Assembly (NCBI GenBank): GCA_031253705.1 | Contig: JAIRVW010000028.1 | Coordinates: 1-6,822, forward strand | From: Brucellaceae bacterium | Lineage (GTDB): Bacteria; Pseudomonadota; Alphaproteobacteria; Rhizobiales; Rhizobiaceae | Reading direction: 5' to 3' | DNA length: 6,822 bases | Shown here: one piece after another, positions 6,572 to 6,822 of the stretch | How positions within the stretch are numbered: the first letter of the stretch is position 1 | How the letters are laid out: every line of letters starts with the position of its first letter | The notes under the pieces: model-generated | What the model was told of the DNA's origin: nothing | Database searches by the model: none | Seen by the model: only the letters and a program-made list of their open reading frames with translations | Position numbers and translations under genes: made by a program

Positions 6572-6822
6572 GATTTGGCTGCCTCTGTTCTGAGGGTATC
6601 GAGAATAATGCCGAGAATGGCTTCCGCATCGCCGTCAGCTGCATAGGCGGCGTTGAAGGTGGCATGGCTGGAGCGTGTTTCCACCACGGTGCGGCCGCGT
6701 GTCATCGAGCCGCAAAGTTCCGCACCAATGAACGCCCTGTCAAAACGCACCAGATCAGGACGGGCAAAAGCCACAGCGGCCGCCGGATCATAGAGCGCCA
6801 TGGCCGTGCGGCCACGCGAGAT
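6568..6822 (-). CDS. Inosine/uridine-preferring nucleoside hydrolase, C-terminal part (5' end outside window)
   Basis: Only the last 84 residues are present; the frame is open to the window edge, so the ATG at 6801 is internal. The family (IunH/RihA-C) hydrolyses nucleosides to free base and ribose. The visible part has ALYDPAAAVAFARPDL, matching the C-terminal xHDPxxxA segment whose Asp is a calcium ligand, and GSMTRGRTVVE, the family's conserved TxGxTVxD-like tail. At the position where many members have a catalytic His (HDP), this one has Tyr (YDP). Subgroups differ here, and the rest of the active site is not visible. The gene overlaps ade by 4 nt, so a purine nucleoside is a reasonable substrate. 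Complete genes of this family are usually a little over 300 codons. Confidence 0.85.
   Translation of the reverse strand: MSRGRTAMALYDPAAAVAFARPDLVRFDRAFIGAELCGSMTRGRTVVETRSSHATFNAAYAADGDAEAILGIILDTLRTEAAKS

Overview
The window looks like chromosomal DNA of an alphaproteobacterium, most likely in or near the Brucella/Ochrobactrum group. That placement is an inference from protein style and gene content; it was not searched. The DNA is moderately GC-rich and gene-dense, with short gaps. I see no tRNA, rRNA, CRISPR array, insertion sequence or phage gene.

Layout, left to right. (1) Positions 1-532, minus strand: the N-terminal 177 residues of a HisP/GlnQ-type polar amino acid ABC transporter ATPase, cut by the window edge. 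(2) Positions 533-867: a divergent intergenic region. It holds four regularly phased inverted half-sites (753-786), a likely operator for the adjacent regulator. (3) Positions 868-1488, plus strand: a TetR-family regulator with a BetI-like C-terminal half. (4) Positions 1521-2849, minus strand, convergent with the regulator: an exported 442-residue protein of unknown function. It has a DxDxDGxxD calcium-loop motif and an SH3-like segment. (5) Positions 2888-2927: a strong hairpin that ends the next operon. (6) Positions 2933-6822, minus strand: a tightly packed operon. In transcription order it encodes a nucleoside hydrolase (only its C-terminus is present), adenine deaminase (Ade), an M20D metallo-amidohydrolase and a type I phosphoribosyltransferase. 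Its junctions are a 4-nt overlap, a 5-nt gap and a 14-nt (or 17-nt) overlap.

The operon reads as purine nucleoside salvage. The hydrolase would free the base, Ade would convert adenine to hypoxanthine, and the phosphoribosyltransferase would return a base to the nucleotide pool using PRPP. The M20D enzyme does not belong to the classical route; it may release a substrate from an N-acyl or amide conjugate. The TetR regulator and divergent ABC transporter form a second unit, and its effector is not evident. The most interesting points are the phased operator array, the M20D gene inside the purine operon, and the exported protein resembling the XAC2610 inhibitor/immunity family.
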